A DNA stretch of 64,000 nt from Nitrospira sp. (GTDB taxonomy: Bacteria; Nitrospirota; Nitrospiria; Nitrospirales; Nitrospiraceae). Under the pieces are notes generated by a model that saw only the letters and a list, made by a program, of their open reading frames with translations, ran no database searches and was not told the DNA's origin. This document shows positions 53,573 to 61,538 of the stretch, in pieces. How positions within the stretch are numbered: position 1 is the stretch's first letter; the number at the start of each line of letters is the position of its first letter. The translations under genes and the position numbers were made by a program. The stretch lies in assembly GCA_024998625.1 (NCBI GenBank), contig JACOEL010000007.1:119802-183801 (forward strand), given 5' to 3'.

Positions 53573-53611
53573 AGCGGGCTCCTTTCGAGGTGAACGGGGG
53601 TTGTGTGCGGA

Positions 53612-53640
53612 ACTATAACAAACGGCGTCCGGCCTGTCTC
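53612..53640 (-). promoter_or_regulatory. Promoter for psiF
   Basis: On the minus strand GAGACA and TATAGT are spaced by 17 bp. The predicted start lies about 33 bp before the psiF ATG. It is just downstream of the truA stop, so psiF can be transcribed independently. Confidence 0.45.
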
Positions 53641-53653
53641 GCGGGGGAGTTCC

Positions 53654-54415
53654 TTAAGGGAGAGAGGGGATGCTCCCATCGGTATAGTCCACTCTGACGA
53701 GATAGAGCCCGTGAGCGGGGGCGGTTCTCCCTGCCGCGGCCCTCGCCCGCGCGGCAAGGACGGTGCGCATGTCGGCGGCGGTACGCTTGCCCTGTCCCAC
53801 TTCCACCAGGGTGCCCACCATGGCGCGGACCATCTGTTTAAGGAACCGGTCGGCATAGAACGAGAAGATGATGAGATCTCCCTGGCAGCGCAGATCCGCC
53901 TGTTGCAGCCGGCAGTGCGGATTCTCGTTATCGGTCGGCGCGGTTTCGAATGAGGAGAAATCGTGCGAACCGGTCAGGCAGGCGGCAGCCTCCGTCATGG
54001 CTGCGAAATCGAGAGATTTATAGAGCATCCAGGCTCGTTCGCGCAGCAGGGGGGCTCGCTCTGACCGATTCATCAGATGATATTCGTACAGCTTCCCTTT
54101 CGCTGAGTAGCGCGCATGAAAATGATCCGGCACGGATTCGACCGAAAGGGCGCTGATATCGGCGGGGAGGTGAGCGTTCAGGGCGCGAAGCCACTCGCGT
54201 GGCGAGAGCCCGCGATCGGTCCTGAAGCTGGCGACCTGCCCGAAGGCATGAACCCCGGCATCGGTCCGGCCCGCGCCGATGAGGGGAAGCCTGGTTTGGG
54301 CGATTGCTGCGAGGGCATCTTCGACCGTTGCCTGGATAGTCGGCACGTTCAGCTGGCGCTGCCACCCGGCGTACTGTGTGCCATCGTACTCGAGGATGAG
54401 TTTAAATGTGGTCAT
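53654..54415 (-). CDS. truA: tRNA pseudouridine(38-40) synthase
   Basis: 253 residues. The start LILEYDGTQYAGWQRQ and the catalytic Asp in GAGRTDAGVHAFGQ are diagnostic of TruA. 'YRYYI'-type text is replaced by 'LYEYHLMN', and 'FLKQMVRAMVGTLVEVGQGK' is the conserved C-terminal block. It isomerises uridines 38-40 in tRNA anticodon stems. The minus-strand gene follows the amidase gene by 46 bp, so the two may share a transcript. Codons upstream of MTTFK are in frame but not conserved. Confidence 0.95.
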   Translation of the reverse strand: MTTFKLILEYDGTQYAGWQRQLNVPTIQATVEDALAAIAQTRLPLIGAGRTDAGVHAFGQVASFRTDRGLSPREWLRALNAHLPADISALSVESVPDHFHARYSAKGKLYEYHLMNRSERAPLLRERAWMLYKSLDFAAMTEAAACLTGSHDFSSFETAPTDNENPHCRLQQADLRCQGDLIIFSFYADRFLKQMVRAMVGTLVEVGQGKRTAADMRTVLAARARAAAGRTAPAHGLYLVRVDYTDGSIPSLP

Positions 54416-54461
54416 AATCCGGAAGGGAAAGAGGAACTCTAGCCCAACGGGAAGGCGCCTG

Positions 54462-55790
54462 TCATCTGGGGGGATTGGTGTGGAGGTAGGTCTTGACCCC
54501 TTCGAAAATCGACTCCGCAATGTGCGCCAGGAAGGGCTGTGACCGCATCTGCTCTTCTTCGGCGGGATTCGACATGAAGGCGATCTCGGCGAGAATACTG
54601 GGCATGGTGGTGAAGCGGAGCACGTAAAATGGCGCGGTCTTCACCCCGTGATCGATGGTGCTGTAACGACCGTTGAGATTCGTGACCATCGCCTGCTTGG
54701 CAGTCCAGGCGAGTTCTTGGGAATGTTCGATTTTCTTGGAGGTCAGGAGGTCGGCGACGATGTATTCCCAGCCCACACCGGTATTGTTGAGCGGGGTGCC
54801 GTTTTCTCGGGCGGCCACTTCCAGGGCGCGCTGATCCTTGGCTTCACCGAAATGGTAGATCTCCAGCCCGCGGACACCCTTGTGCGGGTGTGAATTGACG
54901 TGGATCGAGATGAACAGATCCGCGTCCTTGCCGTTCGCAAATTTGGCCCGGTCCTCGAGCTCGATAAAGGCATCACGTTCTCGGGTCATCAGGACACGTG
55001 TATTCGGCAAGGTGCTGAGCAAGGATTTCAGCTGCAGGCCGACCTTTAAGGTCACCTCTTTTTCCGTCGTCCCGTGCTGTCCGATTGTGCCGGGGTCTTT
55101 TCCTCCATGACCGGGATCTATGACGATCGTCTGGACCGGGCTTGCCGGCTTGGGCGCAATCGGGCGAGCCGGTTCCGTGACGGTGGGGCTTGGAATCGCC
55201 GGCGGAGTCGGCAAGGAGACGGCCGGGGCCTGTGGCGAAGTCGTCGAGGTCTCGCCGATCTGCCGGATCTGATCTTTGGGACGCTGCGTAATATCAATGA
55301 CGAGGCGGTCAGGATTATCGAGCGAGAACACCTTGTAGCGGGAATTCTGGTTACGCGTCAGCGTGATGCTGACGACGCGCGGGCGGCTTTGCGCAATTTG
55401 AAACGATTGCGGAATCGTCCCGCCCGAGACGCGCTGCCGTGAGGATTTTCCGAGGATCGCGTTATTCACCTCAATGAGCACCCGGTCGGGGTTGCGCAAA
55501 TGCGTTTCCGAGAAGGACGTCTTGTGATTCAGGTCGAGCACGAGCCGTGTGCCATCGGCGGTGGACCAGGTACGAAGGTCGCGGACGATGATCGGATAAC
55601 GGGAAGCCCCGGCGCGCTCTTGCTTGACCAGGAGGAAACGGGGGGAGGGGTTTTCAGCGGCAACCTGGGGAACCGTCGGCCAGGAGGGTTCGGTTTGGAT
55701 CTCGCCACCCGATGAGGTCCCCGCGCCGAACAGGACGCAGGCGAACGCGATCGTCAGGAAGTTACGGACCAGGGAGACGACATGGGACAC
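54462..55790 (-). CDS. amiC: N-acetylmuramoyl-L-alanine amidase with AMIN domain
   Basis: 442 residues. A signal peptide (LTIAFACVLFGAGTSSGG) leads into an AMIN domain ('RTWSTADGTRLVLDLNHKTSF' to 'SLDNPDRLVIDITQ'), a Pro-rich linker, and an Amidase_3 catalytic domain. The zinc ligands lie in VIDPGHGGKDPG, the Glu in EKEVTLKVGLQ, the His in SIHVNSHP, and the final Glu in ILAEIAFMSNP. It cleaves the peptide stem from peptidoglycan in the periplasm, mainly at division. The AMIN domain targets it to septal wall. It is divergently transcribed from the NYN gene across an inverted repeat. Confidence 0.92.
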   Translation of the reverse strand: MSHVVSLVRNFLTIAFACVLFGAGTSSGGEIQTEPSWPTVPQVAAENPSPRFLLVKQERAGASRYPIIVRDLRTWSTADGTRLVLDLNHKTSFSETHLRNPDRVLIEVNNAILGKSSRQRVSGGTIPQSFQIAQSRPRVVSITLTRNQNSRYKVFSLDNPDRLVIDITQRPKDQIRQIGETSTTSPQAPAVSLPTPPAIPSPTVTEPARPIAPKPASPVQTIVIDPGHGGKDPGTIGQHGTTEKEVTLKVGLQLKSLLSTLPNTRVLMTRERDAFIELEDRAKFANGKDADLFISIHVNSHPHKGVRGLEIYHFGEAKDQRALEVAARENGTPLNNTGVGWEYIVADLLTSKKIEHSQELAWTAKQAMVTNLNGRYSTIDHGVKTAPFYVLRFTTMPSILAEIAFMSNPAEEEQMRSQPFLAHIAESIFEGVKTYLHTNPPR

Positions 55791-55822
55791 GAACCGGAAC
55801 TCCTCTCGATAGGATGCCCTCT

Positions 55823-55865
55823 AGGCCTTTTCTCAGATGTTTATGGTATTGTCAACAAAAGGCCT
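55823..55865. promoter_or_regulatory. Inverted repeat in the amiC-NYN divergent gap
   Basis: AGGCCTTTT (55823-55831) and AAAAGGCCT (55857-55865) are perfect 9-bp inverted copies, 25 bp apart. They lie between two divergent genes. A TTGACA occurs on the minus strand inside the right arm's edge. It could be an operator or a bidirectional terminator-like stem. Confidence 0.45.
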
Positions 55866-55883
55866 CAAACCCGGTAATTGTAG

Positions 55884-56417
55884 ATGGCAACACATCTTCT
55901 TGTCGATGGGTATAACCTTGTGGGCAGCGCCGGAATGGCGGTCCCGGCCAGTTCCGGCTGCCTTGCGGCGACACGCGAGACGCTCCTCAAGAACTTGGCT
56001 TGGTACCGTCAACGAAAAGGCCATGCGATTACCGTCGTCTTCGACGGCTGGCAGGGCGGGCTCGGTGCGGAACATCGTGAATTTCAATCCGGCGTCGAAG
56101 TCGTCTATTCAAAACGAGGCGAACGCGCCGACCAGGTCATTCAACGTCTCGCCCGACTGTACGGCAGGGACTGCGCGGTGGTGTCCTCGGATCATGAAGT
56201 GGTCAATGCGGCGAAGGCGGCCGGCGCGTTCGTGATCGGGGCGGCGGAGTTTCGCGCCAAACTCCAAGACAGGCCTTCGCGCTCGCCGAACATGGCATTT
56301 AAAGAATTGGACCGAGGCGAGGCGGATGTCGTGAAGCGGTCCAAAGACAAGGGCGGAAATCCCCGCAAGCTGCCGAAGTCACAACGTAAACGAAACCATC
56401 AGCTTAAGGAATTCTGA
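55884..56417 (+). CDS. NYN-domain RNA-binding/nuclease protein (YacP-like)
   Basis: 177 residues. HLLVDGYNLVG, VVFDGWQGG, 'GERADQVIQRLA' and 'AVVSSDHEVVNAA' carry the acidic residues of the NYN/PIN-like fold (YacP/Rae1 group). The C-terminal 40 residues are Lys/Arg-rich (KDKGGNPRKLPKSQRKRNH), suggesting RNA or ribosome binding. Rae1 of this family cuts mRNA on the ribosome; the role here is not shown. Its 3' end overlaps the convergent tatD gene by 14 bp. Confidence 0.82.
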   Translation: MATHLLVDGYNLVGSAGMAVPASSGCLAATRETLLKNLAWYRQRKGHAITVVFDGWQGGLGAEHREFQSGVEVVYSKRGERADQVIQRLARLYGRDCAVVSSDHEVVNAAKAAGAFVIGAAEFRAKLQDRPSRSPNMAFKELDRGEADVVKRSKDKGGNPRKLPKSQRKRNHQLKEF

Positions 56418-57183
56418 ACAGGCGGCGGGCATTCTCGCTGGTGAGGCGGCCCACGTCTTCAGCGGTCAAGGAGACGTTGTCGGCGGTGATCGTCGCCAGC
56501 AGGTCGGCCACATGCCTCACAAAGGCCGGTTCGTTGCGTTTGCCGCGATGCGGGACCGGCGTGAGGTAGGGGCAATCGGTTTCAATGAGCAGCCGATCCG
56601 TCGGGACTGTTTTGGCGATTTCGCGCAACATGGTCGCATTCTGAAAGGTCAGGATGCCGGAGAACGACAGGTAGAATCCCAATTCCAGTGCATCCTTCGC
56701 CAGCCAGGCATCTCCCGAAAAACAGTGAAAGACTCCGCCGATTTCTGAGGCTCGCTCCTCCTTTAGAATGCGAATGGTATCGTCTTGCGCTTCCCTGGTG
56801 TGGATGATGACCGGGAGCTTCAATTCGTGCGCCAACTGAATCTGTTCGCGGAAGCGCGTCCGCTGCAATTCCGGATCGGAGTGGTTGTAATGATAATCAA
56901 GGCCGATCTCGCCGTAGGCCACGACCTTCTTGTCGCGCGCCAGTTGCCGGAACTCATCGTACCAACTGTCCTCGACGTGTTTGACTTCGTGGGGATGAAC
57001 CCCGATTGAGGCATAGACGAAGGGGTATTGGTTGGCAAGCGCGGCCGCCGAGCGGCTGGTGGCCAGGTCGCAGCCGATGGTGATCATCGATTCCACGCCC
57101 GCTGCTCGCGCACGGGCGATCATCGCCTCGCGGTCGGATTCGTAACGCGCATCATCGAGATGGGTGTGGGTATCGATCAGCAT
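56404..57183 (-). CDS. tatD: TatD-family metal-dependent hydrolase
   Basis: 259 residues. The TIM-barrel metal motif LIDTHTHLDD opens the protein. GEIGLDYHYNHS, 'PVIIHTREAQDDTIRIL', 'GVFHCFSGD' and 'LLIETDCPYLTPVPHRGKRNEP' complete the active site. Such enzymes are 3'-5' DNA/RNA exonucleases or D-aminoacyl-tRNA deacylases. The ATG at 57183 is chosen from the family start; an ATG three codons earlier is possible. It is divergent from the Zur-like gene. Confidence 0.92.
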   Translation of the reverse strand: MLIDTHTHLDDARYESDREAMIARARAAGVESMITIGCDLATSRSAAALANQYPFVYASIGVHPHEVKHVEDSWYDEFRQLARDKKVVAYGEIGLDYHYNHSDPELQRTRFREQIQLAHELKLPVIIHTREAQDDTIRILKEERASEIGGVFHCFSGDAWLAKDALELGFYLSFSGILTFQNATMLREIAKTVPTDRLLIETDCPYLTPVPHRGKRNEPAFVRHVADLLATITADNVSLTAEDVGRLTSENARRLFRIP

Positions 57184-57239
57184 GGGGCGCATCCTACCAT
57201 GGTTGTGGATGGACTGACGAGAGTGTGGATACAGCTTGC

Positions 57240-57268
57240 TTGACAAGTCTTCGCAATGAATGTTAAAT
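57240..57268 (+). promoter_or_regulatory. Sigma-70 promoter for the Fur/Zur gene
   Basis: A perfect TTGACA (57240-57245), a 17-bp spacer, and TTAAAT (57263-57268) form the best promoter in the window. The start would be near 57275, inside the palindrome at 57268-57282. Confidence 0.7.
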
Positions 57269-57282
57269 GCGAATCACTTGCA
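57268..57282. promoter_or_regulatory. Fur/Zur-box-like palindrome
   Basis: TGCGAATCACTTGCA is a 7-1-7 imperfect palindrome (TGC...GCA arms, ten of fourteen positions symmetric). It overlaps the last base of the -10 box and the predicted start. This is the classic position for autorepression by a Fur-family protein, whose gene begins 17 bp downstream. Confidence 0.5.
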
Positions 57283-57298
57283 ACAAGGAATGTGTGTG

Positions 57299-57715
57299 AT
57301 GGCAGATTCAATCATCGACAGTCTGAAAGCCGGCGGGAAAAAGCTCACGAAGCCCAGGCAAGCGATTTTAGCCATCCTGGAATCGAACGCGCTTCCAGTC
57401 ACGGCGGCCGAGGTGCACGCACGATTGAAGAAGGCCCGTGCGCCCATGGATCTTGCCACCGTGTACCGCAATCTGACCATGCTCCAGGAATTGGGCCTCG
57501 TCGATCCAGTGGGGTTGCGCGAGGGGCAGATGCGCTATGAGGTGCGGCATGGCCGTGAGCACCATCATCATATTCAGTGTCGCGGGTGTGGTCGGATCGT
57601 CGATCTCATGTTGTGCCCGCTCAAGAAACTCACGCAACTTGTCGAGTCCCAAACCAAGTTTGCGGTAGAAGGCCATTCCCTGGAATTTTTCGGCTGGTGT
57701 CCGCAATGTCGATGA
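57299..57715 (+). CDS. zur: Fur-family regulator, probably Zur
   Basis: 138 residues. The N-terminal winged helix contains 'KLTKPRQAILAIL' and the recognition region DLATVYRNLTMLQELGLV. The HHHH at 88-91 belongs to the regulatory metal site. Cys94/Cys97 and Cys134/Cys137 form a structural zinc site. Fur, Zur, PerR and Irr share this build; the neighbouring COG0523 GTPases and all3515-like protein favour zinc sensing. AAGGA lies nine bases before ATG 57299. The next gene overlaps its stop. It is likely autoregulated through the palindrome at 57268. Confidence 0.85.
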   Translation: MADSIIDSLKAGGKKLTKPRQAILAILESNALPVTAAEVHARLKKARAPMDLATVYRNLTMLQELGLVDPVGLREGQMRYEVRHGREHHHHIQCRGCGRIVDLMLCPLKKLTQLVESQTKFAVEGHSLEFFGWCPQCR

Positions 57716-58011
57716 TTGATCTTTCGACGGCCGGGAAGCGATGGGCTCTAGCAGCCCTGTATGTCCTGCTGGTGTTCACCCTCCAGCCGCTGCTGCTCGA
57801 CCATACATTTGCGGCCGGCTCCTCGCATGAACATTCAGACCGGGATGCGTGTGCCTGGCTGGACCACGCAGCGAGCGCAGGCGTGCACTCCAGCGCGCCT
57901 CCACTGTCGCTGGTGCAGGCTATCACGTCCGTCTCATCCGTCTATACGACTCCGTACCGCTCCATCGCTCAATCTCACGTCTCCGTCCGCGGTCCTCCAA
58001 TCCTTCTCTAA
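57712..58011 (+). CDS. Small membrane/exported protein with His motif (DUF2946-like?)
   Basis: 99 residues. One hydrophobic segment (WALAALYVLLVFTLQPLLL) is followed by a short loop with SSHEHSDRDACAWLDHAA, whose three His, two Asp and one Cys could bind metal. The C-terminus is Ser/Pro-rich without recognisable fold. It resembles the small DUF2946-type proteins found beside metal-uptake genes, but this is only a look-alike. It overlaps the zur stop, so it is cotranscribed and probably serves metal handling at the envelope. ATG 57706 would add two residues. Confidence 0.6.
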   Translation: MIDLSTAGKRWALAALYVLLVFTLQPLLLDHTFAAGSSHEHSDRDACAWLDHAASAGVHSSAPPLSLVQAITSVSSVYTTPYRSIAQSHVSVRGPPILL

Positions 58012-58026
58012 CAATCATTTCATTGT
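58011..58026. promoter_or_regulatory. Weak Zur-box-like inverted repeat
   Basis: ACAAT and ATTGT flank CATTTC directly after the small gene's stop. It shares AATCA with the palindrome at 57268 and lies 27 bp before the structured leader. A speculative second site. Confidence 0.2.
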
Positions 58027-58052
58027 GCTGATGGTCCCCCTCGCGTGTCTTG

Positions 58053-58184
58053 TGCAGGGGAAGACCGGATAGCTGCCTGTTCGCGCCTCCCGTGGAGCAG
58101 GCGCTCAAGGGGTTGGGTTGTTCTTCGCCCGGAAGAACAGTTTCCGGTCTTCTCCTGCAGAGGATGCGCGTGTCGCGCGGCATC
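58053..58184 (+). ncRNA. Structured leader RNA upstream of cobW-like gene (unassigned)
   Basis: TGCAGGGGAAGACCGGA (58053-58069) pairs along all 17 positions (one G-U) with TCCGGTCTTCTCCTGCA (58143-58159). Inside are two hairpins: GCCTG/CAGGC (58075-58079/58098-58102) capped by CTCC/GGAG, and a perfect 8-bp TGTTCTTC/GAAGAACA (58119-58126/58132-58139). A fourth stem (58163-58184, GATGC/GCATC plus GCG/CGC) lies before the ribosome site at 58206. The result is a three-way junction followed by a hairpin. I could not match it to cobalamin, TPP, SAM, FMN, glycine or c-di-GMP riboswitch cores, nor to SRP RNA. It is a candidate cis-regulatory RNA for the GTPase operon. Confidence 0.5.
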
Positions 58185-58217
58185 GCGTGTGGGTTCTTAT
58201 TCACTGGAGGTGAGTAT

Positions 58218-59189
58218 ATGGCTACCGACCTGATGACGCCCGTCCCCGTAACGGTTCTGACGGGCTTTCTGGGGGCAGGAAAAACAACGTTGCTGAATCG
58301 GATCCTGACGACCGAGCACGGTAAGCGTGTGGCGGTCATCGTCAATGAGTTCGGGGAAGTGGGCATCGACAATCAACTGGTGATCGGCGCGGATGAAGAG
58401 ATCTTCGAGATGAACAACGGCTGCATCTGCTGCACCGTGCGCGGCGATTTAATCCGGATCATCGGCAATCTCCTCAAACGAAAAGACCGGTTCGACTACA
58501 TGGTGATTGAAACGACGGGGTTAGCGGATCCCGCGCCGGTGGCGCAGACCTTTTTCGTCGACGATGAGATGAAGCGTCGGCTGTCGCTTGACGGGATCGT
58601 CACGGTCGTCGATTCGAAACACATCTGGGAGCATCTCGATACGAGTCCGGAAGCCGAAGAGCAGATCGCGTTCGCCGACGTGATTCTGCTCAACAAGATT
58701 GACCTGGTTCCATCCGGCGAGGTGGACCGATTGGAAGCCAGGATTCGGGCTATCAATGTCATGGCGAAGATACACCGGACGAAGGATGCGCAGGTGGAGA
58801 TCAAGCGGTTGTTGAACATCGGGGCGTTTGATCTGAGCCGTAAGTTGGACATTGATCCAAATTTTCTCGGCGAAGAGGCGCATCAGCACCATCCCAGCGT
58901 GTTTTCGGTGGCCCTGGTCGAGAACGGCGTGGTTGATGAGGGCAAGGTGAACGACTGGTTTCGCGAAGTGCTCTCGACGATGGGAAGGAAGATCTACCGG
59001 ATGAAGGGCATTCTGAATGTAGAGGGCCGCGATCATCGGTTCGTGTTTCAAGGCGTCCATATGCTGTTCGACGGCAAGGCCGATCGGGCGTGGAAGGCGG
59101 GAGAAACGCGGAACAACCAGCTTGTCTTTATCGGCAAAGATCTGGATCGTGCGGCGCTGACGAAGGGGTTCCGGTCATGCCTCGTCTAG
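58218..59189 (+). CDS. COG0523 (CobW/ZNG-like) GTPase metallochaperone
   Basis: 323 residues. Walker [10 protein letters not shown] at 16-24, the family Cys motif Cys69-Ile-Cys71-Cys72, [11 protein letters not shown] (switch region), and 'LLNKIDLVP' for guanine are present. A His cluster EEAHQHHPS joins the GTPase to the CobW_C domain. COG0523 proteins deliver metal, commonly zinc, to client enzymes when it is scarce. GGAGG lies seven bases before ATG 58218. It heads a run of overlapping genes with the WD40 protein and a second COG0523 gene. The long structured leader may regulate it. Confidence 0.9.
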   Translation: MATDLMTPVPVTVLTGFLGAGKTTLLNRILTTEHGKRVAVIVNEFGEVGIDNQLVIGADEEIFEMNNGCICCTVRGDLIRIIGNLLKRKDRFDYMVIETTGLADPAPVAQTFFVDDEMKRRLSLDGIVTVVDSKHIWEHLDTSPEAEEQIAFADVILLNKIDLVPSGEVDRLEARIRAINVMAKIHRTKDAQVEIKRLLNIGAFDLSRKLDIDPNFLGEEAHQHHPSVFSVALVENGVVDEGKVNDWFREVLSTMGRKIYRMKGILNVEGRDHRFVFQGVHMLFDGKADRAWKAGETRNNQLVFIGKDLDRAALTKGFRSCLV

Positions 59190-60244
59190 CCAAGTCGAAG
59201 TCGCTCATCACGTTGGGCTCGGTGGGGTCTGCCGTTCTCGGCGATTACATCAACCGGGTGGCCTTCTCTGCGGATGGCACCGGGTTGGCGGCTTGTTCCG
59301 CATCGGGACAGGTTTCGATGTGGAAGGTGCCTTCGTTGCAACTGATCGGCGATCTCAGAGGACACGACCAGTCGGCCCTCACGCTCGCCTGGCATCCGAG
59401 CCGGAGCGAGTTGGCGACGGGTGGGCAGGACGGCGTCGTCCGACTCTGGGGCCTCGATTCCGTCGTGGAACGAGCTGTGCTTCCCGTGGCAGAGCGCGGC
59501 TCGTGGGTCGAACATCTGGTCTGGTCTGCGGACGGACATTTTCTGGCGGCCTCGGCAGGGAGGATCCTCCGAATCTGGAGCGTTGACGCGGCGAGCGCCC
59601 CGCAGCTGGCAGCGGAGGTGCCGGCGCACAAAACGACGGTGTCGGCACTGTCCTGGATGCCGAATGGGGGCGGTGTGATTTCCTCCTGCTATGGAGGGGC
59701 CTGGCTCTGGAATGTGGGGACGGACAAACCGGTGCGGCCATTCCCGTACGACGGCGCGCTGCTGTCCATCGCGGTCAATCCGTCCGGCGAGTATCTGGCC
59801 TCGGGAAATCTCGACGGCTCAGTTCACCTGTTTCGTACGGAGAATGAGCAGAATTGGCACATGTCGGGCTATCCGATGAAGGTGACCTCGGTCAGGTTCG
59901 ACCATAACGGGCTCAATTTGTTTACGGCCTCGGGTCCGGCTCTCGTCTCCTGGAACATGAAAAAATTTGAAGGCACCGGCGGCCGCCTGTTCAAGGGACA
60001 CCTGGGGTGGATTCAAGAGATTGCGTGTCATCCCAACCGGGCGCTCGTCGCGACGGTCGGTGAAGACGGCCTCTTATGCATCTGGGAACTGCAGACTGCA
60101 AAGCCGATACTCAGCCAGGAAGTGAACAAGTCGGGCGGTCTGTCCTCGGTCGACTGGAGTCCCCAAGGCATATGGCTGGCGACCGGTACGAACGACGGCG
60201 TGGTCTCGTTGTTCTCCGTGGAAGACATCGGGGGGCGGGCATGA
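59177..60244 (+). CDS. WD40 repeat protein
   Basis: 355 residues forming about seven WD40 blades. Recognisable units include '[22 protein letters not shown]', '[22 protein letters not shown]', '[13 protein letters not shown]', '[22 protein letters not shown]' and '[22 protein letters not shown]'. There is no signal peptide, so it is a cytoplasmic beta propeller that would scaffold protein contacts. It overlaps the GTPase gene by 13 bp and the next small gene by four. Such tight coupling with two GTPases suggests a complex with them. Confidence 0.88.
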   Translation: MPRLAKSKSLITLGSVGSAVLGDYINRVAFSADGTGLAACSASGQVSMWKVPSLQLIGDLRGHDQSALTLAWHPSRSELATGGQDGVVRLWGLDSVVERAVLPVAERGSWVEHLVWSADGHFLAASAGRILRIWSVDAASAPQLAAEVPAHKTTVSALSWMPNGGGVISSCYGGAWLWNVGTDKPVRPFPYDGALLSIAVNPSGEYLASGNLDGSVHLFRTENEQNWHMSGYPMKVTSVRFDHNGLNLFTASGPALVSWNMKKFEGTGGRLFKGHLGWIQEIACHPNRALVATVGEDGLLCIWELQTAKPILSQEVNKSGGLSSVDWSPQGIWLATGTNDGVVSLFSVEDIGGRA

Positions 60245-60519
60245 ACCTGTTCGGCGGGCGCCGCACTATCGCTCCGGATCGGGCGGAGCGCATCAAGGCC
60301 TGGGCTCGCGGGCTGTGGGCACTGTCCGATGAGACCACCGTGATGGTGACGGAGTTGGAGTGCCGGGAGCTGGGATGCCCGCCGATCGAAACCGTCATCG
60401 TGGTCCTTCAAGGGCCGGGCCGAACGACACAATACAAGATCCACAAGGCGGCCAGCGACGTCTCTCAAGCGGATGTTGAGGCGTTGGCGGCGGGAGAGGA
60501 GCCCCATCATGCCCACTAA
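60241..60519 (+). CDS. Small Cys-containing protein in the GTPase operon
   Basis: 92 residues, soluble. The conspicuous motif ELECRELGCPPIETVIVVL (two Cys five apart, then Pro-Pro-x-Glu-Thr) lies mid-protein, and the C-terminus is His-rich (EEPHHAH). I do not recognise a named family. Cys and His together could bind a metal. It is flanked by, and overlaps, the WD40 gene (ATGA) and the second GTPase gene, so it probably acts with them, perhaps as a client or adaptor. Confidence 0.65.
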   Translation: MNLFGGRRTIAPDRAERIKAWARGLWALSDETTVMVTELECRELGCPPIETVIVVLQGPGRTTQYKIHKAASDVSQADVEALAAGEEPHHAH

Positions 60520-61525
60520 GGCCGCACGAGTCAGAGGCTCCGGGTCTCCGATCTATGTCATTGCCGGCTTTCTGGGCAGCGGGAAGACGACACTGCTGAA
60601 ACGGGCACTGGCGCATGAATTGGAGCGTGGCGTGAAACCGGCTGTGCTGATGAACGAGTTCGGTGAAGTCGACGTGGACGGGGCTGTCCTGCATGAACAT
60701 CCCCGGTCCAATGATATCGAACTAGAGTCGCTGTTGAGCGGCTGTATCTGCTGCGATCTCTCGGGGGCATTCACCGAGAAGGTCGGCCATCTCTTGAAGA
60801 AGACGCAGGGCGCTCCGCTGTTCGTCGAGACGACAGGCTTGGCGGACACCGGCCAGGTGGTGGCCGGCGTTGAGAAGGCTCTGGTGGAGCACTCAGATAT
60901 GGCCAGGTTGGCTTCGGTGATTGTGATGGTCGACGCGCCCCGCTTCCTGATGCTCGGCGCGTACTGGCCGGCGGCGAAGGATCATCTGAGACAAGCCGAT
61001 ACAGTGGTTCTCAACAAGCTCGATCAGATCGACGACCGGCAGGTCGGACTTGTCGCCGGGCGGGTCAGATCGGCCAATCCTGCAGCGCGCATCGTCAGGG
61101 CGGTTCATGCGGATGTCCCGATTGATCAACTGTTGGAGGTGCCGACAAAGAGACGCACGGCGAAGATCGTGCCCAGTACGCTCAAGGATTCGACGGCCGG
61201 GTACCGGAGCGGCAGCTTCAAGATACTGCGGCCGTTCGAGCCGGATCGGCTGGAGCGCTGGTTGAAGCGGTATCAACGTTCCGTGGTGCGGCTCAAGGGA
61301 TACGCCAGAGTCCAGGGGCGTCCGGGGATGCAAGACGTACAGTGGGTGATGGGCTCATTGTCCATTGGGCCATACCACGGTGCGAAGCAGTCGCAGGCGA
61401 AGATCGTGGTGATCGGCCGACGGGTGGCCTGGCAACGGTTTCTGGAAGGGCTTGAACGTTGTCTCGTGCCGCCGGAGCGGGGTACGGCACCCCGGTGCCG
61501 TGCCGGGAAGAAGGTCTCGCGATGA
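60509..61525 (+). CDS. Second COG0523 GTPase
   Basis: 338 residues. Walker A GFLGSGKTT at 20-28, Cys79-Ile-Cys81-Cys82 (SGCICC), ETTGLADTGQV and 'VLNKLDQID' are intact. Unlike the first GTPase it has no His-rich linker, and its C-terminal CobW_C domain is more basic. The two paralogues are diverged enough to suggest different clients or a heterodimer. GGGAGAGGAG precedes ATG 60509. It overlaps the small Cys protein gene by 11 bp. Confidence 0.88.
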   Translation: MPTKAARVRGSGSPIYVIAGFLGSGKTTLLKRALAHELERGVKPAVLMNEFGEVDVDGAVLHEHPRSNDIELESLLSGCICCDLSGAFTEKVGHLLKKTQGAPLFVETTGLADTGQVVAGVEKALVEHSDMARLASVIVMVDAPRFLMLGAYWPAAKDHLRQADTVVLNKLDQIDDRQVGLVAGRVRSANPAARIVRAVHADVPIDQLLEVPTKRRTAKIVPSTLKDSTAGYRSGSFKILRPFEPDRLERWLKRYQRSVVRLKGYARVQGRPGMQDVQWVMGSLSIGPYHGAKQSQAKIVVIGRRVAWQRFLEGLERCLVPPERGTAPRCRAGKKVSR

Positions 61526-61538
61526 GGGAGGGACGATC

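Noticed and set aside
58053..58160. Cobalamin riboswitch reading of the leader
   Set aside because: The fragment GGGGAAGACCGG recalls part of a B12 box, but the core GCCACTG-type and other conserved loops are missing.
58053..58160. SRP RNA (4.5S) reading of the leader
   Set aside because: CCGGAAGAAC looks similar to the SRP tetraloop region, but the flanking conserved internal-loop bases are absent.
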